From CBDCWQ01 sp965223435 (GTDB lineage: Bacteria; Myxococcota; Kuafuiibacteriia; Kuafuiibacteriales; Kuafuiibacteriaceae), in contig CBDCWQ010000019.1 of the NCBI GenBank assembly GCA_965223435.1, forward strand, positions 248,001 through 312,000: a stretch of DNA of 64,000 bases, in the 5' to 3' direction. A model generated the notes under the pieces. That model had not been told where the DNA came from. It saw nothing but the letters and a program-made list of their open reading frames with translations, and made no database searches. This document shows positions 1 through 9,075 of the stretch, one piece after another. A program made the translations under genes and the position numbers. Each line of letters opens with the position of its first letter. Position 1 is the stretch's first letter.

Positions 1-401
1 CCATGGATCAGAGATGACCTCGGGCCAAGACAAGCTTAACCCCCTTGGCTCACTTCGAGCGCAGCCACGTCGACTGTCGACGCGCAGAACCGAGCGATGC
101 CTGTAGGCACAAGGCCGACGATCCATGGGTTTAACTTTGTAGGGAATGGGACGGTTCGAAAAGAGACCCGTCGATCAGGTTCGGGGAGCCCCGGACAATG
201 TCGTACAGACACACCGAAGGGGGTCGAGGTAGGTCCGCGCCGCTTTTCGGGGGGGCCGCCCACCCCACCTGACCAGTCCGCTACACACCCCGCGCACGGA
301 AAAAGACCAAAGGACGGTGAGGCACAGGCCATCAAATGCCAGAATACCGGGCGGTGCTCTCGAAAGCGGCGACGGAACGCTTATTGCACTAAAGAGCCCC
401 C
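1..401. other. Gene-free left edge
   Basis: No convincing gene was found here. The open frames on both strands overlap one another and show no family signature, signal sequence or good ribosome site. The only signal supported is a sigma54-like element at 373-388, just before the first gene. Confidence 0.5.
373..388 (+). promoter_or_regulatory. Candidate sigma54 (-24/-12) promoter
   Basis: Reads CGGAACG-CTTA-TTGCA against the consensus TGGCACG-N4-TTGCA. There are two mismatches, and the invariant GG and GC are correctly spaced. Transcription would start near 399, only about 3 nt before the ATG at 402, so the message would be almost leaderless or translation starts later. Weaker than the 30883 site. 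Confidence 0.4.
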
Positions 402-1205
402 ATGAAACGCCAAGAAGTGAATGTTGCAGACAACCAAGCGTCATGGACCCTCGAAGCCTACAGTCGAACCCAACCACCGACAAGCGCGCGCAAACTGGGT
501 GCCCACAAGGACGCCAGACTCATTCAGGCACTGCGTGAGGATCCGGCGCGAATCCCCACCCAGATCTGGGCGCCTCCGGTCGCCATGCCGAGGTTTGCGG
601 TAGAGGCGTCGACCGGAGCGCTCATGCGGAGCCGGATGAGACGCGTTCACGACCGAGTGCTTGAACTATGGGTGGACGTTGGGACTTTCACGCAGGGCGC
701 CACCCGCCTGCTCCGAGAACTGCCCGGACTGAGCCTAGAACTTTGGAGAGAAACCAAGATCGCCATCGGCGCTCTCGGCGGCCACACAAAGAAACTCGCC
801 AAACAGGTCGCCCAAACCAGCGAGCCCACCCTTGAACGGACCCTCTCCACAATCCGGACCGCCTTCGAAGAGCTCAAGATCTCGGACGTTCGAGTGGTCA
901 CAGAAAGTCGTGTGCCAAACGACACCAAACGACTCTCAATCGATCCGAGCCTACGTCAAGAACGCCCCGAACCCGTTTCAGCCAAAGAGCAAGCGCCCAT
1001 GACCATCATTGTGCGAAAGCGCAAACGGCGGGCGCCTGAGAGTCCAATCGAACCCCTCGAGGCCCCGCTGGCACCAACCCCCAGACGTCAGAGCCAGGGG
1101 TCCGAGATCAAGACCCATCTCAGAGAATGGCCAGCCCCCCCCAAAGAGGTCCGGCCAACAAGACATCCATCGAAAAAAAGGCAGCGCCGGACGCGCCCAA
1201 GTTGA
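402..1205 (+). CDS. Unknown basic protein with proline- and arginine-rich tail
   Basis: A 267-residue protein I do not recognise. It has no signal peptide or membrane segment, so it is probably cytoplasmic. Residues about 85-165 are predicted by eye to be mostly helical (leucine-rich, with regularly spaced charges). The last 70 residues or so are rich in Arg, Lys and Pro (for example RKRKRR near residue 204 and KKRQRRTRPS at the end), like a disordered nucleic-acid- or membrane-contacting tail. The ATG at 402 is the first start in the frame, but there is no clear Shine-Dalgarno, and a GTG at 417 is an alternative. The frame is supported mainly by its length and by the sigma54-like element in front. 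It precedes the lipoprotein gene at 1358 by 152 bp and could share its transcript. Function unknown. Confidence 0.5.
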   Translation: MKRQEVNVADNQASWTLEAYSRTQPPTSARKLGAHKDARLIQALREDPARIPTQIWAPPVAMPRFAVEASTGALMRSRMRRVHDRVLELWVDVGTFTQGATRLLRELPGLSLELWRETKIAIGALGGHTKKLAKQVAQTSEPTLERTLSTIRTAFEELKISDVRVVTESRVPNDTKRLSIDPSLRQERPEPVSAKEQAPMTIIVRKRKRRAPESPIEPLEAPLAPTPRRQSQGSEIKTHLREWPAPPKEVRPTRHPSKKRQRRTRPS

Positions 1206-1357
1206 AGATCCCCTCCGCGAGCGCACACGGATATCCTCGCGATCGCCCCGGATGGATTCTTGTGAGGCGGGGTGCCTTGTCGCCTACATTGACACAGACG
1301 CCTAGGCATACTTTGGTCAAAATGGCGACCGTGTGATCAAGGGTATGGCGAACTCGA

Positions 1358-4300
1358 GTGAGCCGAGGTAAACAAAAAATTCTGTGGCTCACCCTGGCCC
1401 TCATTGGCCTGCTATCGGGCTGTAGCGACGACCGAATCATCGTGGTCACCGTATCCGATCCAGCCAGAATTGCTGATCGCGCCGAAAAGTTACAGGTTCA
1501 ATCATCTGACCTCAAAGTTCTTCGAACCCTTGAGATGGACAACAACCGTTTCCCGGTATCCATGGCGATGTTTCACGAGCAGCCAGAGCACCCCACGATT
1601 TGGTTTGAAGCTCTGGGCCCAAGCGGCACTGTTTTGGGACGAGCCCAGATTCAGCTCGACTTTTCCGTGAACAGTCCCCCGCCACAAACTGTGGTTTTGG
1701 CGTCGCCGTGCGAGTCCACCACATCATCCATCACCACCAATGCCAACAATCCGTGCGACGATGGCCTGTTTTGCAACGGCATAGAACGCTGCAATGGAAG
1801 AATCTGTGAATCCGGTGTGCCGCCCTGCCCGCCTGTGGGTGCTTCATGCGCGTCGGTGGCGTGCCTTGAGGCCGATGATGCGTGTCTCGATGATGGCAAT
1901 GACTGCACAATCGATGCGTGCACGGACCAGGGAGAGCCCTTGCGGTTCAAGAGAAATGACGGCGAAAGCTGCCTCCTCTCAGACCTGACGTCGGCTGAAG
2001 CTGAGTGTTTGGGGGGCCAATGCGTGCCTATTAGGCCCGAAGACCCCGTGTTCTTGATGAGAGATCCCACCACCGACAGCCAGACCATTGCGCTCGATTC
2101 AACCGTCGAAGTTGTGCTCCTGAACAACAACAGCAGTTATGCAGATTTTCACCTATCTGAAACCGCAACCAGCGCCCCGCACGCCGATGATCCGGCTTGG
2201 GAAAAAACCGTCCCCGGTCGCTTTCGCCTGAGCGCAGGGAATGGACCCAAAACCGTGTATATGTGGGTGCGCGATGAGTTTAAGTCGGTGAACCGAGGCG
2301 CTTCCCACGCGACCATTTTGCTGTCCGACCGCATCTGGCGCGTCGGATTTTCAAAACTTGGGTGCCCCGAACAAACGGGCGGCCCCTGCACCGTGATCAA
2401 AGAGGGCGGCGTAAGCGCAATCCAAAACGCGGTCGACCGAGCCAAGCCCGGTGATGCCATATGGCTTTACCCGCCGCCAGCGGTTGCCCACTACTTGGGA
2501 CCAGTGGTCGTATCAACCCCGCGGCTCACCATCGAAGGCGCCCCCTCAACCCAGCCTGAGGATGTTCCTATCATGCCGGGCCCTCCCCCACCGGGGCGTC
2601 GTCCACCTGTTTTCCAGCTTGTCGCAAACGAGACTACGCTAAGAGGTTTCAGCGTGAAGATTGCGACCGCGGACCTCAGAAAAAGTCACTCGGCCATCAG
2701 TGCGGATACCGACATCCTCAGTACAACCGTTGGTTGGTCCGAGGGGCACGTGCTCGAAAGACTTCGATTGGAAGCAGAGGGTCACCCTCTGGACGCACGC
2801 ACACGCCAAGGTCCTGCGATTTTACCAGGCAGAGGCAGCATCGTGCGCAACAACTGGATCTACGGGTGGTGGGAGCATGCCGTAGACGTGTCCGGCGACA
2901 AAGGCGGAACCATCGAGAATACACAAATTGTCCACAACACGGTCATCTTGACCGAAAGGAGGGCCTCCATCGACGCCAAAGATTCCATCGACGTGCAGAT
3001 TCAGAACAATGTTTTTGTGAACCTCACTCAAGGAACGGGCATCTTCGTCGAAGGAGAAAATTCTATCGGACTTTTGGTTCAGAACAACTTGATGCACGGG
3101 CTAGACACCACCGTGTCAGGAGCCAATGTTTCGACACCAGGCAACCAACTTCAAGACCCTAAGCTCGTTCACATGCGTAATCCTCATCCCTCGACTGGAA
3201 GTCCAAGCCTCAACGCCGCCCTAGCCGACAGCAACAAGGGCGACCGTGACTATGCCGGCAATCCCCGACGCCATGGCCCAGCTTCCGATATCGGCGCCAT
3301 CGAACTGGTAGGCCCCGCACCCCCTGCACTCCAAGACCCCATTCACGTGGGCATCGAGGCGACCGGCTGCCCGCGGTCAGAAAATGAAGCCAACGGACCA
3401 TGCGACTTCTATGAAGGCCGAAGCCCTGGCGCCCTAGGGCGCGCGGTTCAAGCAGCGCCTACCGGGGCCCGTATCTACATGCACGGCGATGGTAGGGCTA
3501 TAGCGCGGTATGTTGAAGGCGATACAATCATCGATCGAACCGTGACGATTTCGCGAGCACCGCGTACTGCCGAAGGCTTGGTAGAAATACATCGACGGTC
3601 TGCCGCTGTATCATACGGTCTGCTGCGCATCGTCCAGGCCGATCAGGTTCACATTCACGGCATCACCTTCGTCTGCTTCCGATGCACCACTGCGGTGAGC
3701 TCTCATCTTGGCCTCGGGGGCTTGCCGGATTCCGATCTGGCGGCAGTCGACGGCCTCATTGAAAGTTGCTTCATAACCCAAGATCCATCCAACAACCCTG
3801 TAGCCAACGACGTCGGCTATGCGCTGGGACACGGAGGCACGCTTCGGTCAAGCATCGCACACGGATTTTTCAGGGCATTGCTCGTAACCTCGGCTCGGGG
3901 TGCAAGGGCCATCAACAATACTTTCTTCCATCCCTTCCACCCCAACGTTAGCCTCACTGCGAACGCGGGCGGGTTCTTGCTGCACGGCGCCACCGACTTC
4001 GTCGCTGCCAACAACTTGATCGTCTTTTCAGATCGACTAACCCCGAGCGAAGCCTTCGTTCCGGCTTTAGGCAACGCGGACACCATCGGCGAAATTTTTG
4101 TAGCCAACCAATTTTACGGCTTCGATGATCTTGAAACCGAGCACATCGATATCCACACCAAAAGACGTGGTGGTACAAACTGCGCCGGCACCCTCGTCCA
4201 AAATCAACCAGAAGACCTTTGTGCGGCGGCCGACCCCGGTTTTGTATCTCGAGACGATAAGAACCTCCGTCTCCTCATAGACTCCCCGGCTCGCGATGCG

Positions 4301-4402
4301 GGCGATGACGCGTGGATCCGCCCAGGAGAAACAGACTTCGACGGAAACGCCCGAAGTCAAGGGGCACGCGTCGATGTCGGCGCCTTCGAACACAGCCCCT
4401 GA
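1358..4402 (+). CDS. Lipoprotein with two right-handed parallel beta-helices
   Basis: A 1014-residue exported lipoprotein. The signal peptide ends in the lipobox LLSGC (Cys22), so the mature protein should be membrane-anchored. Residues about 30-120 form a beta-rich N-terminal domain shared with the genes at 4452 and 40649. Residues about 130-205 are cysteine-rich (CDDGLFCNG, CLDDGNDCTIDAC), the Myxococcota-style cysteine repeat. Two beta-helix halves follow, about 345-650 and 670-1014. Each opens with a GD-x-IW/IY segment, contains ladder-like N-N-x-[IF] turns, and closes with the choice-of-anchor-Q signature DIGAIE or DVGAFE. Such folds usually bind or cleave polysaccharide; no lyase active site is evident. 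Start is GTG at 1358, with AAGGG 14 nt upstream. Stop codons of this gene and its paralogue at 4452 are only about 50 bp apart, facing each other. Confidence 0.85.
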   Translation: MSRGKQKILWLTLALIGLLSGCSDDRIIVVTVSDPARIADRAEKLQVQSSDLKVLRTLEMDNNRFPVSMAMFHEQPEHPTIWFEALGPSGTVLGRAQIQLDFSVNSPPPQTVVLASPCESTTSSITTNANNPCDDGLFCNGIERCNGRICESGVPPCPPVGASCASVACLEADDACLDDGNDCTIDACTDQGEPLRFKRNDGESCLLSDLTSAEAECLGGQCVPIRPEDPVFLMRDPTTDSQTIALDSTVEVVLLNNNSSYADFHLSETATSAPHADDPAWEKTVPGRFRLSAGNGPKTVYMWVRDEFKSVNRGASHATILLSDRIWRVGFSKLGCPEQTGGPCTVIKEGGVSAIQNAVDRAKPGDAIWLYPPPAVAHYLGPVVVSTPRLTIEGAPSTQPEDVPIMPGPPPPGRRPPVFQLVANETTLRGFSVKIATADLRKSHSAISADTDILSTTVGWSEGHVLERLRLEAEGHPLDARTRQGPAILPGRGSIVRNNWIYGWWEHAVDVSGDKGGTIENTQIVHNTVILTERRASIDAKDSIDVQIQNNVFVNLTQGTGIFVEGENSIGLLVQNNLMHGLDTTVSGANVSTPGNQLQDPKLVHMRNPHPSTGSPSLNAALADSNKGDRDYAGNPRRHGPASDIGAIELVGPAPPALQDPIHVGIEATGCPRSENEANGPCDFYEGRSPGALGRAVQAAPTGARIYMHGDGRAIARYVEGDTIIDRTVTISRAPRTAEGLVEIHRRSAAVSYGLLRIVQADQVHIHGITFVCFRCTTAVSSHLGLGGLPDSDLAAVDGLIESCFITQDPSNNPVANDVGYALGHGGTLRSSIAHGFFRALLVTSARGARAINNTFFHPFHPNVSLTANAGGFLLHGATDFVAANNLIVFSDRLTPSEAFVPALGNADTIGEIFVANQFYGFDDLETEHIDIHTKRRGGTNCAGTLVQNQPEDLCAAADPGFVSRDDKNLRLLIDSPARDAGDDAWIRPGETDFDGNARSQGARVDVGAFEHSP

Positions 4403-4451
4403 AGAGTCCCAAGACACCCCCTCATGCACGCGTTCCGATGACCCATGCGAG

Positions 4452-7400
4452 TCAAGGCATCGTTTGCTCTAGGGCGCCGACGTCTATCGCCTGGCCCTGG
4501 ATACGCGAGCGCCCTTCCAGGTCCAAAGCGCCGACCGGAAACGAGGCCACCTGGCCCGCGTCCACTGGAGGGGAGCCAGGGACCACGTGAAAATCTGCGG
4601 TTTCACCCGAATCGGGATCTACAAAACCCGGTTCGAGCGATGCGCACCGCTGTTCGGGCTGGCTGCTTAGGCTTGCGCAATTGGAATCGGGCGGGATGGA
4701 TACGTTGGGTACCGAAACCGAGGAGAAACCGAAAAATTGGTTCCGAACAAAGACCTCATTGAGGGTCATGGAATCGCCCTGAGCCGCGCGAAGCGAACCA
4801 CTTGAGCCAGCTCGGACATCTATGAGGTTGTTGGCCGCAGTCAGTCCACTGGCGCCAGATATTCGAAAAGGAGAACAGCCGTTTCCATCATAGGATTCGG
4901 GGCGAAAGGTATTATTGAGCACAAACACATCTTTCGCCCGGGTCCGCACCAACGAGCAAGTCGCCGCCCCGTACATCAGGTTCGAGCGAACAATCCCTTG
5001 ATGGCCAGGCTCAAACCCCGAGCCTCCTTCAGGCCACACCCGAAGCCGTTCAATCACGCCCCGCCGCGCCGCCAGATCGTCCTCGGGGTCGCCCGATTGG
5101 CCCAGATGAAAGTGAATAAGCAGTAAACACCGGTTGCATCGTATGTTGAACCCAGATATTCGAACATCATCCGCTTGGAGCACACGCACGGAGCCCGAAG
5201 AGTCTGCCCGCATGCTCAACGTCACGGCCCCAGGTGTGTTGCTTTGAGACGACTGGAAGCTGAGGGTGCGGTCGATGACAGCTCCGTGGACCACGTACTG
5301 AGCCGGACCCTTTGCATCATCGTAGACTTCGATCACACTGCCCGGGCGCGCCGCCTGAAAGACCTCCGCCAACATTTGAGAAGCGTCGTCGGCGTCGGCC
5401 AGCGACCTCGAACAACGCCCCGCGGGGGATGGGCAGCCAAGAGGCTCAACGCCGAGCTTGATAAGTTTCGAGTCTCCGCCCAGCCTTTCGAGCAACTCAC
5501 CCGCGGACTCGACGGCCCCCACATCCGGACGAAGACCTACCGATCGCGGGTTCTGAAAGAGGTCCAGAGCTCCAGAATGTTCATCCGGAACCGCACCATC
5601 GATGGCCGGGCTTTGGGCGGCAAGACGCGGGTCTCGCATGTGGACAATTTTGGGCTCCATCAGTTGGGTGTCTCCGATCAAAGCGCCCAAGAAGCCCTCG
5701 ACAACCTGACCTCGGCCTGCCACGAGATTTTGGTCAACCTCAAGGCGTCGCGTGTTTCCGTTGGCCAAAATAGCCGCACGATCGTCACGCTCATCAAGAT
5801 TGATGAAGATGTTGTTTCGAACCTGGATGTTCTCGCTGTCTGGAGCCAAAACCGGCTCATCCGCGCGGGTCAAGACCACCGTGTTGTGGAGAAGACGTGT
5901 ATTTCCGAGCAGCAGGTCGGGGCGCCCCGAAACGTCTACGGCGGTCTTCCACCAACCAAAAAACCAGTTGCTGCGAACGGTGCTGTCGCGACCAGGCCGA
6001 ATGGCCGTCTCTACGTCTCCCAAACTGCCGTCGCTCGGGGGCCCAGCCCCCTCGAAAACCATACGTTCAATAAGGTGCCCTCCAGTCCACCCTTGGCTCC
6101 GGTCCCGCGGATCGGGTGAGCGCACCGCGCTCACACCCCCGTTGCCACGAAATCCGCTTACAATCACAAAATCTCGCAGCGTGATTCCATCGGCCAAGAG
6201 ATGGAACACCGGGTCGCGCACAATGCGGTTTCCATCTTCGGGTGCATGAACACGGGTCGACGATGGCGTTTCTCCGGGCGCCCCCTGAATGGTCATGCTC
6301 TTGGTGACCCGAAACCTCCCTACATAGACATGGTTTTCGGGGGGAGAATAGAGCCAGATCACGCTGTTCTCCTCCGCAGCATCGATTCGAGCCTGGAGCA
6401 CATTGTCGCCAGGCTGGCCCGTAACCGCTTGCTCACGCACCGCGGGCCACACGTGCGTACATGGGCCACCGGTTGCCCGTGGACAGCCATTTGCCTCGGA
6501 CCCCAATCGCATGACCCCCGGCGAAAATAACACCGTCGTCGACGAGGGCGCTGCGTTGACCGTGCCGAACGAATCCCGTACCCAAAGGTAGACCACTTTG
6601 CTTCCGAGACCGCCGCGCAGAACAAATTGGTCAGGCACACGGTCGACCCAGCCCGCATCATCCGACGGCGGAGGAGAAGACCACTCTTGGGACAAGTGGA
6701 AGCCCACAATATTCTCTTCAACGTTCAGAATTTCGGGCGTCACGGTGGCCGTCAGCACAACTTCAGCACTTCCGCTTTCACGATCCCGAAGCAACAGAAC
6801 CGGATTTCGGGGCCTGCGCAGAATGCATGCGCCCTCGTGACATTCGCCGTCCGCAACCCCTTGGGCTGAGCACAAAGCACCGTCGGGCCTAAAGATATTC
6901 AGTACGGTATTCTCACTAGAACAGCCATCGAGCGTACAAGGATTGTCATCGTCGACGTCAGCAACACCGTCGGCGTCAAAATCACAAGGAGGGCGTGGTT
7001 GACAGCCGAGCATCCTATCGCAGTACTGAGGCCGGCTGTTGGTGGATGTTGCGGTGACACAGACCCCATGGTCCAAAACCGTCGTGCATTCGTCATCTTC
7101 AGCCTCGCCACACCTGAATGAGACACACGATGGCCCCAGGGCCACAACAACCGCATCGTTGTTGCCCTCGTTGAAACGAACCCTTGCGAGGCCACGCCCG
7201 AGAACCTGGTCGTTTTTAAGCCGTGCCTCAAGCGCGAGTCTCCTGAGCCCATCCTTCTGGTCCACCAAGGAGACACTCATGGGAAAGGAACGGCCAGAAA
7301 TCGAGGCTTCACTCCAAACCGTTAAATCGAGAGGGTCGAGCACCACCAAGCGGTCGGCCCCGCGCGCAAGCCCCTCTGGGTCCTCGACAAAAACAAGAGC

Positions 7401-7493
7401 AAAAGGTCCATCTTGGCACGCCAACAAGGAACCCACGATCACGACTGCCCATCCCCATGACCAGCGATGCCTTCGCGCCCATCCCGAAACCAC
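4452..7493 (-). CDS. Lipoprotein with two beta-helices, paralogue of the 1358 gene
   Basis: 1013 residues, the same length and domain order as the convergent gene at 1358. Lipobox SLLAC (Cys26), N-terminal beta domain, cysteine cluster (CDFDADGVADVDDDNPC, resembling a calcium-binding DxDxDG loop), then two beta-helix halves ending in DVGAVE and DVGALE. Shared landmarks with the paralogue include FHLSxE/Q, VYxWVRDxF, GGPCT, IWLYxPP and NNxFxxF. Start is GTG at 7493 with GAGGTG five nt upstream, which fits well. It is a single gene with a 192-bp region upstream. The pair clearly arose by duplication and inversion; sequence identity is low enough that they probably bind different ligands. Likely role is surface polysaccharide binding or adhesion, inferred from fold only. 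Confidence 0.85.
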   Translation of the reverse strand: MVSGWARRHRWSWGWAVVIVGSLLACQDGPFALVFVEDPEGLARGADRLVVLDPLDLTVWSEASISGRSFPMSVSLVDQKDGLRRLALEARLKNDQVLGRGLARVRFNEGNNDAVVVALGPSCVSFRCGEAEDDECTTVLDHGVCVTATSTNSRPQYCDRMLGCQPRPPCDFDADGVADVDDDNPCTLDGCSSENTVLNIFRPDGALCSAQGVADGECHEGACILRRPRNPVLLLRDRESGSAEVVLTATVTPEILNVEENIVGFHLSQEWSSPPPSDDAGWVDRVPDQFVLRGGLGSKVVYLWVRDSFGTVNAAPSSTTVLFSPGVMRLGSEANGCPRATGGPCTHVWPAVREQAVTGQPGDNVLQARIDAAEENSVIWLYSPPENHVYVGRFRVTKSMTIQGAPGETPSSTRVHAPEDGNRIVRDPVFHLLADGITLRDFVIVSGFRGNGGVSAVRSPDPRDRSQGWTGGHLIERMVFEGAGPPSDGSLGDVETAIRPGRDSTVRSNWFFGWWKTAVDVSGRPDLLLGNTRLLHNTVVLTRADEPVLAPDSENIQVRNNIFINLDERDDRAAILANGNTRRLEVDQNLVAGRGQVVEGFLGALIGDTQLMEPKIVHMRDPRLAAQSPAIDGAVPDEHSGALDLFQNPRSVGLRPDVGAVESAGELLERLGGDSKLIKLGVEPLGCPSPAGRCSRSLADADDASQMLAEVFQAARPGSVIEVYDDAKGPAQYVVHGAVIDRTLSFQSSQSNTPGAVTLSMRADSSGSVRVLQADDVRISGFNIRCNRCLLLIHFHLGQSGDPEDDLAARRGVIERLRVWPEGGSGFEPGHQGIVRSNLMYGAATCSLVRTRAKDVFVLNNTFRPESYDGNGCSPFRISGASGLTAANNLIDVRAGSSGSLRAAQGDSMTLNEVFVRNQFFGFSSVSVPNVSIPPDSNCASLSSQPEQRCASLEPGFVDPDSGETADFHVVPGSPPVDAGQVASFPVGALDLEGRSRIQGQAIDVGALEQTMP

Positions 7494-7685
7494 TGCACCT
7501 CAAAACATACCGCACAACAGCACCCAGATGCGCCTGTGATGGACCCAAACCACAGCCAAATCCGGTATTGCGCCCCCTATTTTCCCGGCTTAGGTCACCA
7601 ACAATCCACGCGAGCCCAAAGCGCCCCTGGGTAAGTCCGGTGTAAGATCAGGTCGCACTTCAAACCGAAGTCAAGCCGGCCTGGA

Positions 7686-8618
7686 TCAGCGCCCCGCTCC
7701 GGCGTCAGCCAGGCGCGCAAGGGCCGCGGCCATGGCTACCAGTCGATCGTCTTGCCCCTCAATACCATGACGTTTGGCCACAAAGAACGGATCGTTGTAG
7801 GCGATCATCGTCAACCCCCGACCCCTATCAACCACAAGGAACTTCTGCGGAAGGTCGAGGCCGATCTGTTGCCCGGCCTGCATCAGTGGCGTACCGACGT
7901 TGGGATTCCCAAACACAAGAAGCATCGGCCCCTTCTTGGGCCTCGACCACCAGCGCACGCCGAAGCGGCGCGGTCGATCCTCTGAAAAGTTGATCTCGAG
8001 CGGGAGCCGCAGGTTTGGGTTGGATGTAATCGCGGTCCGTAGGTTGTCGACGGTGGCTTCAAAGCCCGCCGTACTTGTGACCGTGATGATTCCGTCCTCC
8101 GGCTCTGAGAACTTTGTTGCTGTACCCTGCAGCCACCACAAAAGCGGATCTACGGTCCTCATTTGGTGGCGGTCAAACAGATAGCCCGCGGAGTTTGTGT
8201 TGACCTGGATCCCACCCATTTCATCTTCAAAAACCAAAATCTTGAGGGGCAGATCGAGGCCAAGCTTGTCGCCTCGCTTAAGCAAAGCGCGCTCAATGAA
8301 TCGTGGAGGACGGGCAAAGATAACCTGTGTCGGCCGAAGACTCAGGCCCACGCTTTCGGCTGCGGCGGCATGGTTCATGATAGCCGAAATTTCAAAACCT
8401 TGCCGCTCCAAGGCCGCTGTGGCCGTAGCCACCGCGGCCTCCACGCTCTCGGCATCAGAGGCAAGCCCCCCGTTCGCCCATGACGGCGTGGACACCGCCA
8501 TGACGCAGGCCGTGACGAGGATGGCGGCCTTTGGGCTGTTCGCGTACCGCCGGAAGAACGCTCCCGTAGAATCATCATCTTCTCCGGTCAGTGGTAGGCT
8601 TATTTGTCGTGTGCGCAC
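7686..8618 (-). CDS. Exported protein with two DUF302 domains
   Basis: 310 residues from the chosen GTG at 8618. That start has a perfect GGAGG (8628-8632) nine nt upstream, whereas the longest frame would start from a TTG at 8669 with no ribosome site. The N-terminus has a basic stretch, then a hydrophobic segment (AAILVTACVMAV) and a likely signal peptidase I site after PSWA. Two DUF302 units follow. The first has VIFARPP and LDLPLKILVFED. The second has LLVFGNPNVGTPLMQAG, IGLDLPQKFLVV and AYNDP, the hallmark motifs of the family. DUF302 proteins are small alpha/beta proteins of unclear function, often periplasmic and sometimes near metal or sulfur genes. The first copy has diverged from the FGNP motif (FARPP). 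No operon partner is apparent; the gene is divergent from 9076. Confidence 0.85.
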   Translation of the reverse strand: MRTRQISLPLTGEDDDSTGAFFRRYANSPKAAILVTACVMAVSTPSWANGGLASDAESVEAAVATATAALERQGFEISAIMNHAAAAESVGLSLRPTQVIFARPPRFIERALLKRGDKLGLDLPLKILVFEDEMGGIQVNTNSAGYLFDRHQMRTVDPLLWWLQGTATKFSEPEDGIITVTSTAGFEATVDNLRTAITSNPNLRLPLEINFSEDRPRRFGVRWWSRPKKGPMLLVFGNPNVGTPLMQAGQQIGLDLPQKFLVVDRGRGLTMIAYNDPFFVAKRHGIEGQDDRLVAMAAALARLADAGAGR

Positions 8619-9075
8619 AGTGCTGTTCCTCCAAGCCAATCCGTGCGACAACGACAATCCGCCAGTCAACCACAGCGGTCTCGATTCATCGTCCCATCGG
8701 GCAACAGGCTAAGCGGCCAAACCCTCGTGCACCAGAAGCACAATCCTTCCTTTGGCGATCCTAATATGTATCCCAGATTCTTTCGAAAGCGTCGCTCATC
8801 TGGCAGGAGAAGGCTCTCCCGTATCACAACTTAGATCCGGTTGTATCCGTACGTGAATCGTATGGCGCGCCTTATTGCGAATACGCTCCGTTCGTTTCGA
8901 ATCAGAAACCGAAAACGGATCATCATCCACGAAAGATGTCTTCGTTCCCAAGGTACCCCTTGCCGATAAATCAGCAACAACGCTATGCCACCCGCCGCCG
9001 GGAGATTTCTGAATCAACACGGAACAAGGGCAGCCAATCGCTGCACAACGTTCGAACCAGAAGGAGTGATTTTGC
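8619..9075. other. Divergent intergenic region
   Basis: Holds the leaders of the DUF302 gene (leftwards) and the cysteine-repeat gene (rightwards). A TGGCGCG-CCTTA-TTGCG sequence at 8863-8879 resembles a sigma54 site but has one base too many between the boxes. An AAGGAG at 9061-9066 is the ribosome site of the gene at 9076. No further gene is convincing. Confidence 0.5.

Noticed and set aside
5175..6119. A 314-codon plus-strand frame
   Set aside because: Antisense to the 4452 lipoprotein, whose paralogue, lipobox and domain order are clear.
8863..8879. TGGCGCG-CCTTA-TTGCG before the 9076 gene as a sigma54 promoter
   Set aside because: The GG to GC distance is 13 rather than 12, which sigma54 does not normally tolerate.
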